DNA from: an uncultured Pseudomonadota bacterium
Lineage (GTDB): Bacteria > Pseudomonadota > Gammaproteobacteria > Burkholderiales > Burkholderiaceae
Assembly: GCA_946480245.1 (NCBI GenBank)
Contig: CAMLIZ010000038.1
Span: 1-34,408, forward strand
Direction: 5' to 3'
Length of the DNA: 34,408 nt
Of the stretch, positions 1-8,340 are shown one piece after another; the stretch's first letter is position 1, and each line of letters starts with the position of its first letter. Under the pieces are notes generated by a model, which saw only the letters and a list, made by a program, of their open reading frames with translations, was not told where the DNA came from and searched no databases. The position numbers and the translations under genes are program-made.

Positions 1-421
1 GCAGGAACTGGGTGTACTGGTCCACGCTGTCGTGGTCCATGCCGCCGCCGGCGTGGCGGCCCGCCTGGTAGCGCAGGTACAGCTGATAGTGCTCGGGCAG
101 GAAGCCCAGGCGCAGCACGCGGGCCTTCAGGTGGCTGTGGCGCTTGTGCGCGCGGCGTTGGCTGCGGGTGGGCTCGAATTCGTTCACCGGCAGGCGCAGC
201 GGCACGCAGGCCTGGCAGCCATCGCAATAGGGGCGGTAGGTGAACATGCCGCTGCGGCGGAAGCCGCACGCCACGAGACCCGAATACGTGTCCGCGTGGA
301 TCAGGTGGCTGGGGGTGGCCACCTGGGAGCGCGCCAGCCGTCCCGGCAGGTAGCTGCAGGGATAGGGCGCCGTGGCATAGAACTGCAGCGACGCGAGCGG
401 GAGCTCTTTGGGGTGGGTCAC
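1..421 (-). CDS. bpt: Aspartate/glutamate leucyltransferase (Bpt), C-terminus cut by window edge
   Basis: Bpt transfers leucine from Leu-tRNA to proteins with N-terminal Asp or Glu, marking them for ClpS/ClpAP degradation in the cytoplasm. The visible 140 residues start [17 protein letters not shown] and carry the family hallmark [18 protein letters not shown] near residues 19-36. The Cys-rich [10 protein letters not shown] segment follows around residues 66-75; the paired cysteines are typical of ATE/Bpt N-terminal domains. The start is a GTG at 421-419 that overlaps the aat stop (GTGA), so the two genes look translationally coupled. The gene continues past base 1, so the catalytic C-terminal acyltransferase-like half is not visible. 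Identity is secure from the N-terminal motifs. Confidence 0.93.
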   Translation of the reverse strand, partial: MTHPKELPLASLQFYATAPYPCSYLPGRLARSQVATPSHLIHADTYSGLVACGFRRSGMFTYRPYCDGCQACVPLRLPVNEFEPTRSQRRAHKRHSHLKARVLRLGFLPEHYQLYLRYQAGRHAGGGMDHDSVDQYTQFL

Positions 422-1194
422 GGCGCGTGGGGGGAGGGCGGCTGCGGGCTGAGCCCGAGCTGCGCCCAGTGCGAGCCATCATAGGTCCAATCCTGCACCG
501 CAGGTTCCCCCAGAGTCAGGGCCAGATGGCGCTCGAACGCCGGACGGGGGATCTCACGCGCGCCCATCGATGCCAGGTGCGTCGTGTTCTGCTGGCAGTC
601 GATCAGGGCGATGCCGTTCGCGCGACAGAAGCAGATGAGCCCCGCCAGCGCGATCTTGGACGCGTCGGTGCGCCGGCTGAACATCGATTCCCCGAAGAAC
701 ATGCGCCCCAGCGACACCCCGTACAGTCCACCGGCCAGTTCGCCGTCGATCCAGGTCTCGAAACTGTGCACGGCGCCCGCGCGGTGCCATGCGATGTAGG
801 CCTCGATCATCTCGGGAACGATCCAGGTCCCGTGCTGCCCCGGGCGCTGGCTGCCGGCGCAATTGCGGATCACGCGTTCGAACGCGCTGTCGATGCGCAG
901 TTCGCAGCCCGGCGTGCGAATGAACTTCTGCAAGGTCTTGCGCAGCGACCGCGTCAGCTTGAACTCGGCCACCGGCAGCACCATGCGCGGGTCGGGCGAC
1001 CACCACAGCACCGGCTGGCCTTCGCCATACCAGGGGAACACGCCCCGGCTGTAGGCCTCGGTCAGGCGCGGGATGCTGAGCTCGCCGCCGGCCGCCAACA
1101 GCCCCGGGGCTTCGGAGTCGGGCCCGAGCGCGTCGGCAGTGGGCGGCAGCGGCTGGCGTTCGTCGTCAAGCCAGGTGATCGGTCGGCGCGTCAT
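418..1194 (-). CDS. aat: Leucyl/phenylalanyl-tRNA--protein transferase
   Basis: Aat adds Leu or Phe to proteins with N-terminal Arg or Lys, the first step of the bacterial N-degron pathway. The 258-residue product (family about 230-260) has [24 protein letters not shown] and [11 protein letters not shown] in its first 75 residues. [28 protein letters not shown] and the FFGESMFSR block lie in the GNAT-like core, and [16 protein letters not shown] is near the C-terminus. The ATG at 1194 was chosen because homology begins there; upstream codons of the open frame look non-coding, and no strong Shine-Dalgarno is present. It is the first gene of an aat-bpt operon and is divergent from the GH17 gene, sharing a 114-bp intergenic region. 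Confidence 0.96.
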   Translation of the reverse strand: MTRRPITWLDDERQPLPPTADALGPDSEAPGLLAAGGELSIPRLTEAYSRGVFPWYGEGQPVLWWSPDPRMVLPVAEFKLTRSLRKTLQKFIRTPGCELRIDSAFERVIRNCAGSQRPGQHGTWIVPEMIEAYIAWHRAGAVHSFETWIDGELAGGLYGVSLGRMFFGESMFSRRTDASKIALAGLICFCRANGIALIDCQQNTTHLASMGAREIPRPAFERHLALTLGEPAVQDWTYDGSHWAQLGLSPQPPSPHAP

Positions 1195-1280
1195 GGTGTG
1201 CAGCGCAGTGTCGCCAACAGCTGCGGCATCGCGCAAGCGCCGGTCGTGGGGCGCATGTTCGGGAAAGTCACGATCAAGGC

Positions 1281-1294
1281 TGAAAGCGCTTGCA
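1281..1294. promoter_or_regulatory. LacI-type operator upstream of the GH17-lacI operon
   Basis: The sequence TGAAAGCGCTTGCA is a 14-bp near-palindrome with a central CG, one base pair away from perfect symmetry. It matches three other sites in the window (11452, 11532, 11594). It ends 14 bp before the GH17 start codon, where a bound repressor would block initiation. Central-CpG palindromes are usual for LacI-family regulators, and a lacI-type gene is the second gene of the unit, so self-regulation is inferred. Confidence 0.75.
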
Positions 1295-1308
1295 GAAATA
1301 ATCGATCG

Positions 1309-2436
1309 ATGACGCCACTCTCGATCGCCCGCCACCTCCTGCTCGCGCCGCTGATGGCGATGGCCGCCATGTCCGCATGTGGCGGTCGCGCGGGCGACGC
1401 AGCAGGGAATGCGCCCTTGCCAAATACCCGCCCGGCGCTCCGTGCGCTGAGCGGGGAGTTCCTGGCGCGCAAGGCGGTGGCCTACTCGGGCTACCGCGGC
1501 GCGGACCACCGAAGCCCGCCCACCGAGGCGCAAGTGCTGCAGGATCTGCGGCTGCTGGTGCAGGGCGGCTTCCGGCTGATCCGGGTGTTCGGGGCTGACG
1601 ACTTCGACACCGGCGTGGTGCTGCGCACGATCCGCGCGCACGGGCTCGACCTGAAGCTGCAGCTGGGCATCTGGATCAAGGGGCCCAAGGCCAGCGCCGA
1701 TGCGGTGAACCGCGCCAACATCGCCAACGGCATCGCGCTGGCGCAGGCCTACCCGGACATCGTGCTCGCGGTGAGCGTGGGCAACGAGACCATGGTGGAC
1801 TGGTCGCTGCACATTCCGCCGGCCGACATGGTGGGCTACATCCGCAGCGTACGCACCGCGGTGACACAGCCGGTGACCACCGACGACAACTGGGCCGTGT
1901 TCGCGAACGTGGGCAACCAGTACGCCACCGACAGCGTGCTGGCCGAGATCGACTTCGTCTCGATGCACACCTATCCACTGCTCGACAGCGTGTACGTGCC
2001 TGGCTTTGCCTGGAAGAACGAGGGCGTACCCGAGGTGCAGCGCGCGATGGCGATGATGGACGCGATGCTGGACAAGGCGAAGGCAGACTACGCGGCCGTC
2101 AAGGGCTACATGGCGGCGCACGGCTTCGAGCTGCCGGTCACCATCGGGGAAACCGGTTGGAAGGCGGTGGGCCCGCAGGCCGACCGCATCCACCCGGTGA
2201 ACCAGAAGATGTACCTGGACCGCCTTGCGGCGTGGCGCGACAGTCCGCGCCAGATCTTCTACTTCGAGGCCTTCGACGAACCGTGGAAGGGCGACGACGA
2301 CGGCTGGGGCCTGTTTGACGTGAACCGCAAGGCGCGCTACGCCGTGCAGGCGCTGTATGCGCCCGCACAAGGCGACGGCACCCACTACCGCGACGCCGAT
2401 GCAGTCTGCTGGCACGCGCCACAGGCCCTACACTGA
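1309..2436 (+). CDS. GH17-like beta-1,3-glucan hydrolase/transglycosylase, putative lipoprotein
   Basis: The 375-residue protein resembles glycoside hydrolase family 17 (beta-1,3-glucan active). The N-terminus has a hydrophobic segment and a lipobox-like MSAC at residues 21-24, so it is probably lipid-anchored in the envelope. AVAYSGYRG (about 56-64) starts the TIM barrel. VGNET places the likely acid/base at Glu160, and TIGETGW places the nucleophile at Glu281, both in the classic GH17 contexts. FEAFDEPWK and [14 protein letters not shown] close the barrel. The ATG at 1309 gives an intact signal sequence; the upstream open frame is the antisense shadow of aat. It lies 6 bp before the lacI gene, so they form an operon. 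Whether it degrades glucan or transfers glucan chains cannot be decided from sequence. Confidence 0.87.
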   Translation: MTPLSIARHLLLAPLMAMAAMSACGGRAGDAAGNAPLPNTRPALRALSGEFLARKAVAYSGYRGADHRSPPTEAQVLQDLRLLVQGGFRLIRVFGADDFDTGVVLRTIRAHGLDLKLQLGIWIKGPKASADAVNRANIANGIALAQAYPDIVLAVSVGNETMVDWSLHIPPADMVGYIRSVRTAVTQPVTTDDNWAVFANVGNQYATDSVLAEIDFVSMHTYPLLDSVYVPGFAWKNEGVPEVQRAMAMMDAMLDKAKADYAAVKGYMAAHGFELPVTIGETGWKAVGPQADRIHPVNQKMYLDRLAAWRDSPRQIFYFEAFDEPWKGDDDGWGLFDVNRKARYAVQALYAPAQGDGTHYRDADAVCWHAPQALH

Positions 2437-2442
2437 CACTCG

Positions 2443-3519
2443 ATGAAACCGCCTTCAAAAGATCCCTCTCCCGCGCCGGGGCAGCGCCGCCGCAGCAAGG
2501 CGGGCGCGGCGCCAGCGGCCGGCGTAGTCACCCTGGAGATGGTGGCGCAGCATGCGGGCGTGTCGCCCAGCACGGTCTCGCGCATCCTGAACGGCACCGC
2601 GACCGTCAGTGAAGCCAAGAAGGCCTCGGTGGATGCGGCGATCAAGAAGCTCGGCTTCCGTCCCAATCCGGTGGCACGTGGGCTGGCCGGCGGCCGCACC
2701 TTGAGCATCGGCGTGGTCACACAGACCATCAGCAGCCCGTTCTACGGCGAGGCCTTGCATGGCATCGAGAACGAGCTCGAGCCGGCCGGCTACATCCCGC
2801 TCTTCGTCAGCGGCCACTGGAACGAGGTCGAGGAGCGCAAGGTGCTTGACGCCTTGCTGTCGCGCCGGGTGGACGGGGTGATCGTGCTGGCGGGGCGCTT
2901 GTCGAACGGCGCGCTGCAAAGCTATGCCAAACGCGTGCCGATGGTGGTGGTCGGGCGCGAGCTGAAGGGCCCGCAGCTGTTCAGCCTGGGCTTCGACAAC
3001 CGCTCCGGCGGCGTACTGGCAACGCAGCACCTGATCGAGTGCGGCCACACGCGCATCGCCTTCATCGCTGGCGACCCGGACCACGAGGACGGCCTGGAGC
3101 GCGAGGCCGGATACCGGCAGGCGCTCAAGCAGGCCGGTATCGCGTTCGACCCGGCGCTGGTGATGCCCGGTGACTTCACCGAGGCCGGTGGCCTGATGGC
3201 CGTGAACCGTCTGCTCGAAAGCCGCACGCCGTTCACCGCGATCTTCGCGGCCAACGATCAGGCGGCCATCGGCGCCGCGCTGGGGCTGTACCGCAAGAAC
3301 GTGCGCGTGCCGGACGACGTGTCGCTGGTGGGCTTCGACGACGTGGCACCGGCCAAGTACGCGATCCCGCCGCTGACCACGGTGCGGCAGTCGGTGTACG
3401 AGATGGGTGCCCAGGCCGCGCTGGCCATGCTGGACCTGCTGCGCGGCGCCACACCCACCGTGGTCCTGCCGCCGCCGGCGCTGGTGCCGCGCGAATCGAC
3501 GCGCCGCATCCTGCGCTGA
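2443..3519 (+). CDS. LacI-family transcriptional regulator of the glucan locus
   Basis: The 358-residue protein has a basic N-terminal extension of about 28 residues, then a LacI helix-turn-helix (VTLEMVAQHAGVSPSTVSRI, residues 29-48). The hinge helix around NPVARGLAGGRT (75-86) follows, and then a periplasmic-binding-protein-like effector domain. That domain begins SIGVVTQTISSPFYGE and ends with ASTR-like PRESTRRILR. FAANDQAAIGAALGL and VSLVGFDDV are typical LacI/GalR core motifs. It is cotranscribed with the GH17 gene and ends 12 bp from the convergent halogenase gene. The four palindromes at 1281, 11452, 11532 and 11594 are its likely targets. The ligand is probably a glucose or beta-glucan oligosaccharide; this is inferred from neighbours only. 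Confidence 0.95.
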   Translation: MKPPSKDPSPAPGQRRRSKAGAAPAAGVVTLEMVAQHAGVSPSTVSRILNGTATVSEAKKASVDAAIKKLGFRPNPVARGLAGGRTLSIGVVTQTISSPFYGEALHGIENELEPAGYIPLFVSGHWNEVEERKVLDALLSRRVDGVIVLAGRLSNGALQSYAKRVPMVVVGRELKGPQLFSLGFDNRSGGVLATQHLIECGHTRIAFIAGDPDHEDGLEREAGYRQALKQAGIAFDPALVMPGDFTEAGGLMAVNRLLESRTPFTAIFAANDQAAIGAALGLYRKNVRVPDDVSLVGFDDVAPAKYAIPPLTTVRQSVYEMGAQAALAMLDLLRGATPTVVLPPPALVPRESTRRILR

Positions 3520-3531
3520 ACGTTGCGCCGC

Positions 3532-5058
3532 TCAGGCGCCCACGGCGTCGCAGTACTGCCGCACGTAGGCGCCGTGCGGCGGCAGCTGTGCCACGGTGCG
3601 CTCCACTCCGGCACGAATGCCGTCGAGAAAGCTGCGCAAATGCGCGTCGTCCATCAGCTCGGTCACCGGATGGCGCTGCCGCGGCGTGATGCCCTGGCCC
3701 AGCATCACCTGGATCCAGGAGTTCTCGGCGAAAAGCTCGTTGGGTGCGCGGAACACGCGACCGGTGTCGGCGAACAGGTCGATGCGGTGTTGCAGCGAGG
3801 CCGGAATGTCCATCGCGCGGCACTCGCGCCAGAACGGCGAATCGTCGCGCTGCGTCACGTGGTAGTGCAGCACGATGAAGTCGCGGATGTGTTCGATCTC
3901 CCACTGCGCCTGGCGGTTGTACTCGTCCACGTCGCTGGCGCTGATGCCGGCCGACGGGAACATCTGCATCAGGCGGATCGTGGCGCGCTGGATCAGGTGG
4001 ATGCTGGTGGATTCCAGCGGTTCGATGAAGCCGCTGGACAGGCCGATCGCCACGCAGTTGCCGCGCCAGGTGTCGCGCCGCTGACCGGGCGTGAACTTCA
4101 GTTGGCGCGGTGCCGTGAGCGGCTCGCCCTGCAATTGGTCCAGCAGCAAGGCCTTGGCGCGCTCGTCGCTCAGGTGGCGGCTGCAGTACACCAGCCCATT
4201 GCCCACGCGATGCTGCAGCGGAATGCGCCATTGCCAGCCGGCGGCATGCGCGATCGAGCGGGTGTAGGGCGCCGGCTCGCCGTCGGCCATGGTCTGCACC
4301 GCCAGCGCGCTGTCGCAGGGCAGCCAGTGCGACCAGTCCTCGTACGGCACCTTCAGCGCCTGCCCGATCAGCAGCGCACGAAAGCCCGTGCAGTCGATGA
4401 ACAGGTCGCCCTCGATCACCGCACCGGAATCGAGCGTGAGCGATGCGATGTGGCCCGACGCCTCGTCGAGGTTCACCGCCTGGATCTTGCCCTCGATGCG
4501 CTGCACGCCGTACGGCTCGCTGAACTTGCGCAGGAACGCGGCGTAGCGTGTGGCGTCGAGGTGAAACGCGTAGTTCATGCCGTTGCGCGGCAGGTGCGCG
4601 AAACGGCCCTGCAGCGCTGCACGATGCTCCAGGCAGTAGTCGCCGTAGTCGCGCGCCAGGCCGCGCTCGCGGCCCTTGAGCCAGAAGTGCTGGAAGCCGG
4701 CGGTCCAGTGGTCTTTGCCGGTGAGGCCGAACGAGTGAACGTAGTGCTGCCCCACGTTGCGCCAGTTCTCGAACGCGATGCCGAGCTTGAAGGTGGCGGA
4801 AGTGGCCGCCATGACCTCGCGCTCGTCGAGCTCCAGCAGCTGGTGGAAGAGCAGCAGCGTAGGGATCGTGGCCTCGCCCACGCCGACGGTGCCGATCTCG
4901 TCCGACTCGATCAGCTTGATGTCCAGCCACCGGCCCAGCGTCTTGGACAGCAGCGCCGCCACCATCCAGCCGGCCGTGCCGCCGCCGGCGATGACGATGC
5001 GGCGCACCGGCCGCGTGGCCGCATCGGGCGAGGAGGGCGTGGGGTGGGCCAGGTTCAT
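3532..5058 (-). CDS. Flavin-dependent tryptophan-halogenase-family protein 1
   Basis: The 508-residue protein belongs to the PrnA/RebH-type flavin-dependent halogenase family, which uses FADH2, O2 and halide to make HOCl or HOBr for aromatic substrates. It has the FAD motif GGGTAGW (25-31), the GVGEATIP block (59-66) and a Lys in ATFKLG (Lys91) aligned with the catalytic PrnA Lys79. The halogenase signature WxWxIP is intact (WQWRIP, 275-280). EPLEST (346-351) puts Glu349-Ser350 at the PrnA Glu346-Ser347 position. All key halogenation residues therefore appear present. The start follows AAGGA at good spacing, 10 bp after the cupin stop. It is the last gene of the TonB-receptor operon. The substrate is unknown; family members near TonB receptors are not tied to a known secondary metabolite, and no biosynthesis cluster is visible here. 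Confidence 0.9.
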   Translation of the reverse strand: MNLAHPTPSSPDAATRPVRRIVIAGGGTAGWMVAALLSKTLGRWLDIKLIESDEIGTVGVGEATIPTLLLFHQLLELDEREVMAATSATFKLGIAFENWRNVGQHYVHSFGLTGKDHWTAGFQHFWLKGRERGLARDYGDYCLEHRAALQGRFAHLPRNGMNYAFHLDATRYAAFLRKFSEPYGVQRIEGKIQAVNLDEASGHIASLTLDSGAVIEGDLFIDCTGFRALLIGQALKVPYEDWSHWLPCDSALAVQTMADGEPAPYTRSIAHAAGWQWRIPLQHRVGNGLVYCSRHLSDERAKALLLDQLQGEPLTAPRQLKFTPGQRRDTWRGNCVAIGLSSGFIEPLESTSIHLIQRATIRLMQMFPSAGISASDVDEYNRQAQWEIEHIRDFIVLHYHVTQRDDSPFWRECRAMDIPASLQHRIDLFADTGRVFRAPNELFAENSWIQVMLGQGITPRQRHPVTELMDDAHLRSFLDGIRAGVERTVAQLPPHGAYVRQYCDAVGA

Positions 5059-5068
5059 CGCAGGTCCT

Positions 5069-6055
5069 TCAGCGGTTCAGCCGCCGCAGCAGGCGCGCTC
5101 GCAGCGCGCGGGTGGCGTTGTCGTCGAGGGGGGCCAGGACGTCGCGCGCAGGCTCGGCGATGTGCGCCGCCGTGTGCTCGCCAGCCTCGAAGACGTAGTG
5201 GTCGAACAGCGCGCGCCAGGCCTGGCGCTGCTCGGGCGGCAGGTCGCGCACGGTCATCATCGCGTGCAGCAGCGCGCCCATCGGCGAATCCATGTGCATC
5301 GGCGTGCGGCGCCACCAGCAGTTCACGAGCAGGTTCACCGGCGCCAGCGCCTCCACGTAGTGCCACCACAGGCTGGGGATGAAGATCGCATCGCCGGGGC
5401 CCAGCTCCACCTGCTGCGCGTGCTCCATCGCCTGCGCGAAGCGCGGGAAGCGCTGCAGGTCGGGCCGCTTGAAATCGACCAGGCTGACCGGCTGGCCGGC
5501 CGGCGTGTGTTCCAGTGGGCCGATGTAGAGGGAGTGCACCTGGTCCGGCGCGAACAGCGTGAAGCGGCGCCGCCCGGCGACCACGCAAGCCAGGTTGTCG
5601 GGCAGGTCCTGGTGTGCGCCGATGCGCGTGCGGTTGCCCAGCCAGGCGCTCACCAGCGGATGCCAGCGCTCGTCGAGCGCGGGCGGGAGCGGATTTTCGG
5701 CGCGAAAGCCGGGCAGCAGGGCGTCGACCGCGGTCGCGCCGAAGTAGAGCGCCGGCGCTTGCGGATCGTCGCGGTGGCATTCCAGCGCGTCGAGCAGGGT
5801 GCGCAGCGGCAAGCGCTGGCGCTCGAAATTGAATCCGCGCAGGTCGTCGGTGTAGTGAAAGCGCCCGTCGATCTCGGGCGGCCCCACCCAGGCGTCGACC
5901 GCGGCGCCCGCATCGTGGTGGCGCAGGTAGGCCAATGCATCGGCGGCCTGCACCGCGGGCCAGTGCGACACCAGCCCGCGCAGCACCAGCGGCTCTGGCG
6001 AGCACAGCAGCGCCGGCGTCAGCCGTGCCAGGTCGACGTCGTTCAGCTCGCGCAT
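5069..6055 (-). CDS. JmjC-like cupin (cupin_8 / FIH-type) protein
   Basis: The 328-residue protein resembles the cupin_8 (JmjC/FIH-like) family, many of which are Fe(II)/2-oxoglutarate hydroxylases. EPLVLRGLVSHWPAV near the N-terminus is typical of the family. The presumed iron ligands are visible as HQD (His148, Asp150) and the distal His232 in LWWHYVEAL. RRRFTLFAP follows the HxD motif, as in other members. The start at 6055 lies inside the SapC-like gene (13-bp overlap), indicating coupled translation. It sits between the SapC-like and halogenase-1 genes in the TonB-receptor operon. I infer an oxygenase role, but the substrate (protein side chain, sugar-linked or other) is unknown, and the 2-oxoglutarate-binding residue was not identified. 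Confidence 0.85.
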   Translation of the reverse strand: MRELNDVDLARLTPALLCSPEPLVLRGLVSHWPAVQAADALAYLRHHDAGAAVDAWVGPPEIDGRFHYTDDLRGFNFERQRLPLRTLLDALECHRDDPQAPALYFGATAVDALLPGFRAENPLPPALDERWHPLVSAWLGNRTRIGAHQDLPDNLACVVAGRRRFTLFAPDQVHSLYIGPLEHTPAGQPVSLVDFKRPDLQRFPRFAQAMEHAQQVELGPGDAIFIPSLWWHYVEALAPVNLLVNCWWRRTPMHMDSPMGALLHAMMTVRDLPPEQRQAWRALFDHYVFEAGEHTAAHIAEPARDVLAPLDDNATRALRARLLRRLNR

Positions 6056-6762
6056 GCGGCGGCGCGCAGGCGCTGCTGTGAACGGTCCACCAGATCGCGC
6101 AGCCGGCCGGTGGAGGCGATCACCATGTAGATGGGCAGCAGGTGGCCGGCCCGCTGCAGCTGCTCCAGCGCCGCACCACCGAGCTGCTGCAGACGCTCCT
6201 CCTGCACGGTGTAGAAACCCGACCAGCGGTGCTGCGTGCCGTCGGGCGCCTCGATGTCGAGTGCAAACGGCTCCAGCAGCCGGTGCTCCAGCAGCGCAGC
6301 CACGAAGGCCGGCGTGCTCTTCACCCCCTCGTGCAGGCTGAGCAGCACCGAGCTGATGCGTTCGAGAAATTCGCTGTGGCCGCCGAAGGGCAGGAACACC
6401 GGCTCGCCTTCGCGGGTGCCCACGCGTGGGCTGCTCAGATCCACGTGCACGGTCGGCTCGCCCTGGTCGAAGCCGACCAGGAACGGCTGCCGCTCGATGG
6501 ACAGCGGCACATAAGCGGCGTCCCAGCCCTCGTCGCACAGGAACAGGTTCTCGCCTTCGCGCAGGCCGAACAGCGCCAGCGGCACGAAGCCCGTGCCGTC
6601 GGCCGTCTTCTGGAACACGATCGGGTAGTGCGCCTGCACGCTGCGGAATTCGGCAGGGAAGGTGAGCGCGGCCATCACGTCGTCGCCATAGCGCGCGCAG
6701 CGCGTGGTGATGATGCGCAGTTCCTTGTGGTCGATGTTGTTGAGCAGGACAGGGGCACTCAT
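6043..6762 (-). CDS. SapC-like family protein
   Basis: The 239-residue protein matches the SapC-like family found beside TonB-dependent receptors. It starts MSAPVLLNNIDHKELRI and has RYGDDVMAALTFPAEF, FVPLALFGLREGENLFL and FLVGFDQGEP in the first 110 residues; a GFYTVQEERL segment lies near the C-terminus. The name comes from a Campylobacter S-layer-associated gene and does not establish a function; no catalytic motif is evident. No signal peptide is visible, so it is probably cytoplasmic. It starts 9 bp after halogenase 2 with AGGA upstream, and its 3' end overlaps the cupin start by 13 bp. The tight coupling suggests that SapC and the cupin act together or in fixed ratio. Confidence 0.85.
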   Translation of the reverse strand: MSAPVLLNNIDHKELRIITTRCARYGDDVMAALTFPAEFRSVQAHYPIVFQKTADGTGFVPLALFGLREGENLFLCDEGWDAAYVPLSIERQPFLVGFDQGEPTVHVDLSSPRVGTREGEPVFLPFGGHSEFLERISSVLLSLHEGVKSTPAFVAALLEHRLLEPFALDIEAPDGTQHRWSGFYTVQEERLQQLGGAALEQLQRAGHLLPIYMVIASTGRLRDLVDRSQQRLRAAACAS

Positions 6763-6771
6763 CGAACGGTC

Positions 6772-8319
6772 CTAGATGCGGGAGAGGTCGTGTTGCTGCA
6801 GGTGCTGCAGCAGGCTGCGGTGGTCGGGCAGTGCCTGCATCAGCTTGCGCGTTTGCTGCACGGTCTCGCGGAAGTATTGCTCGGCCGCCTCGGTGTCGCG
6901 CAGCGATGCGGCCAGCACCGGGTCGGGCCGGAAGCCCATGCCGTACAACACGTACTGCCAGCTGGCGGAGGGAAAAGGCTCGTCGCTGCGCTCGAAGTCG
7001 TGGCGCGAGGGCGGCAGCTGGCGCCACAGGGCCAGTTGCTCGGCCAGGCGCGTCGGCAGCGCGGCAGTGCTGCGCTGGTCGCGCCAGAACGCGCTGTCGT
7101 CCCGGTGGCTCAGCACGTAGTGCAGCTTCAGGAACTCGACGATGCGCCCCCAGCGGTAGCGGCAGGCCTCGTCGAAGCGACGCGCCACGATGCCCATCGC
7201 TTCGCGCGTGGCGGGCATCTGGTCGCGCAGGAAGCCGGCGCTGAACTCGATCAAGGCCAGCGCCGAGGCTTCCAGCGGCTCGAGAAAGCCGGCCGACAGC
7301 CCGATCGCCACGCAGTTGCGGTGCCAGAAGGTGGCGCGGTGGCCGGGCTCGAAGCGCAGGCGGCGCGGCGTGGCGTCGGCCGTGCGCGCACCGCTACGCT
7401 CCAGGTAGTGCATCAGTGTGTGCAGCGCCTGCTCGTCGTCGCAGTGCGCGCTGGAATACACCAAGCCGACCCCGCGCCGCGAGGGCAGGCCGATGTCCCA
7501 GATCCAGCCGTTCGCCTGCGCGGTGGACAGCGTGTACGGCGCCACCGGCGCGTCGGCGTGGGCATGCGGTACCTGCACTGCGAGCGCGGCGTCGCAGGGC
7601 AGCACCTGCCGTTGCGACACGAAGCCCACGCCGTAGTGCTCACCGAGCAGGCGCGCACGAAAGCCGGTGCAGTCCACGAACAGGTCGCCGTGAATCTCGC
7701 CATGCGCCCGGGTGCGCAGCGCGGCGATGTCGCCGTCATCGTGCGCCACCACCTCGGTCACCTCGTCGGGCACGTACAGAACGCCCAAGCGCTGTATGCA
7801 GTGCTGGCGCAGGAAGGGGCCGAGCTTGCCGGCGTCGAAGTGGTAGGCGTAGTTGGCCACCGCCGCGTATTCGGGCGTGGCCAGCTGCTTGGGTGCGCGA
7901 TGGTTTGCGCACAGGTGCGGCTGCCAGCACACCAGATCGGCGAATGCGGCCGCGGGGCACAGGCGCTGCCAGGCCGCGACCAGCGGCGCCTCGATGTGGC
8001 CGTGCGGCAGCGTGAACGGATGGAAGTAGAGGTCGTCGGCCGCACCCGTGGCCCAGCCGCGGAACAGCGAGCCCTGCTTGAAGCTCGCGTCGCAGGCGCG
8101 CATGAAATCGGACTCGCCGACGCCGATCTCGTGCAGGCTGTCGCGCATCGTCGGCCAGCTGCCTTCACCGACGCCGATGGTGGGAATGTCGGGCGCCTCG
8201 ATCAGCGTGATCTGCAGCCTGTGGCCATGGGCCGCGGCCAGCAGGCCGGCGGTGAGCCAGCCTGCCGAGCCGCCACCCAGGATGACGACGCGCTCGATCG
8301 AAGACTGCTCACCGGCCAT
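6772..8319 (-). CDS. Tryptophan-halogenase-family flavoprotein 2 (altered signature motif)
   Basis: The 515-residue paralogue of halogenase 1 has an intact FAD motif GGGSAGW (15-21), GVGEGSWPTMR (49-59) and a Lys in ASFKQG (Lys81) at the catalytic-Lys position. Two hallmarks differ. The WxWxIP signature reads WIWDIG (272-277), losing the proline. The EPLES motif reads EPLEA (347-351), so the Ser beside the catalytic Glu (PrnA Ser347) is Ala351. The YSSAHCDDEQA and NCVAIGLSAGFLEPLEA blocks show that the fold is kept. It follows the TonB-receptor gene by 21 bp with AGGG before the ATG. It may be a halogenase with different specificity, or a flavoprotein that no longer halogenates; sequence alone does not decide. 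Confidence 0.88.
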   Translation of the reverse strand: MAGEQSSIERVVILGGGSAGWLTAGLLAAAHGHRLQITLIEAPDIPTIGVGEGSWPTMRDSLHEIGVGESDFMRACDASFKQGSLFRGWATGAADDLYFHPFTLPHGHIEAPLVAAWQRLCPAAAFADLVCWQPHLCANHRAPKQLATPEYAAVANYAYHFDAGKLGPFLRQHCIQRLGVLYVPDEVTEVVAHDDGDIAALRTRAHGEIHGDLFVDCTGFRARLLGEHYGVGFVSQRQVLPCDAALAVQVPHAHADAPVAPYTLSTAQANGWIWDIGLPSRRGVGLVYSSAHCDDEQALHTLMHYLERSGARTADATPRRLRFEPGHRATFWHRNCVAIGLSAGFLEPLEASALALIEFSAGFLRDQMPATREAMGIVARRFDEACRYRWGRIVEFLKLHYVLSHRDDSAFWRDQRSTAALPTRLAEQLALWRQLPPSRHDFERSDEPFPSASWQYVLYGMGFRPDPVLAASLRDTEAAEQYFRETVQQTRKLMQALPDHRSLLQHLQQHDLSRI

Positions 8320-8340
8320 GGCCGCACCCTAGCAGACAGC

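Noticed and set aside
427..1308. N-terminal extension of the GH17 protein
   Set aside because: It is antisense to aat and has no signal peptide; the lipoprotein leader begins at 1309.
3520..3531. Terminator between lacI and halogenase 1
   Set aside because: Only 12 bp separate the convergent stops and no stem is visible.
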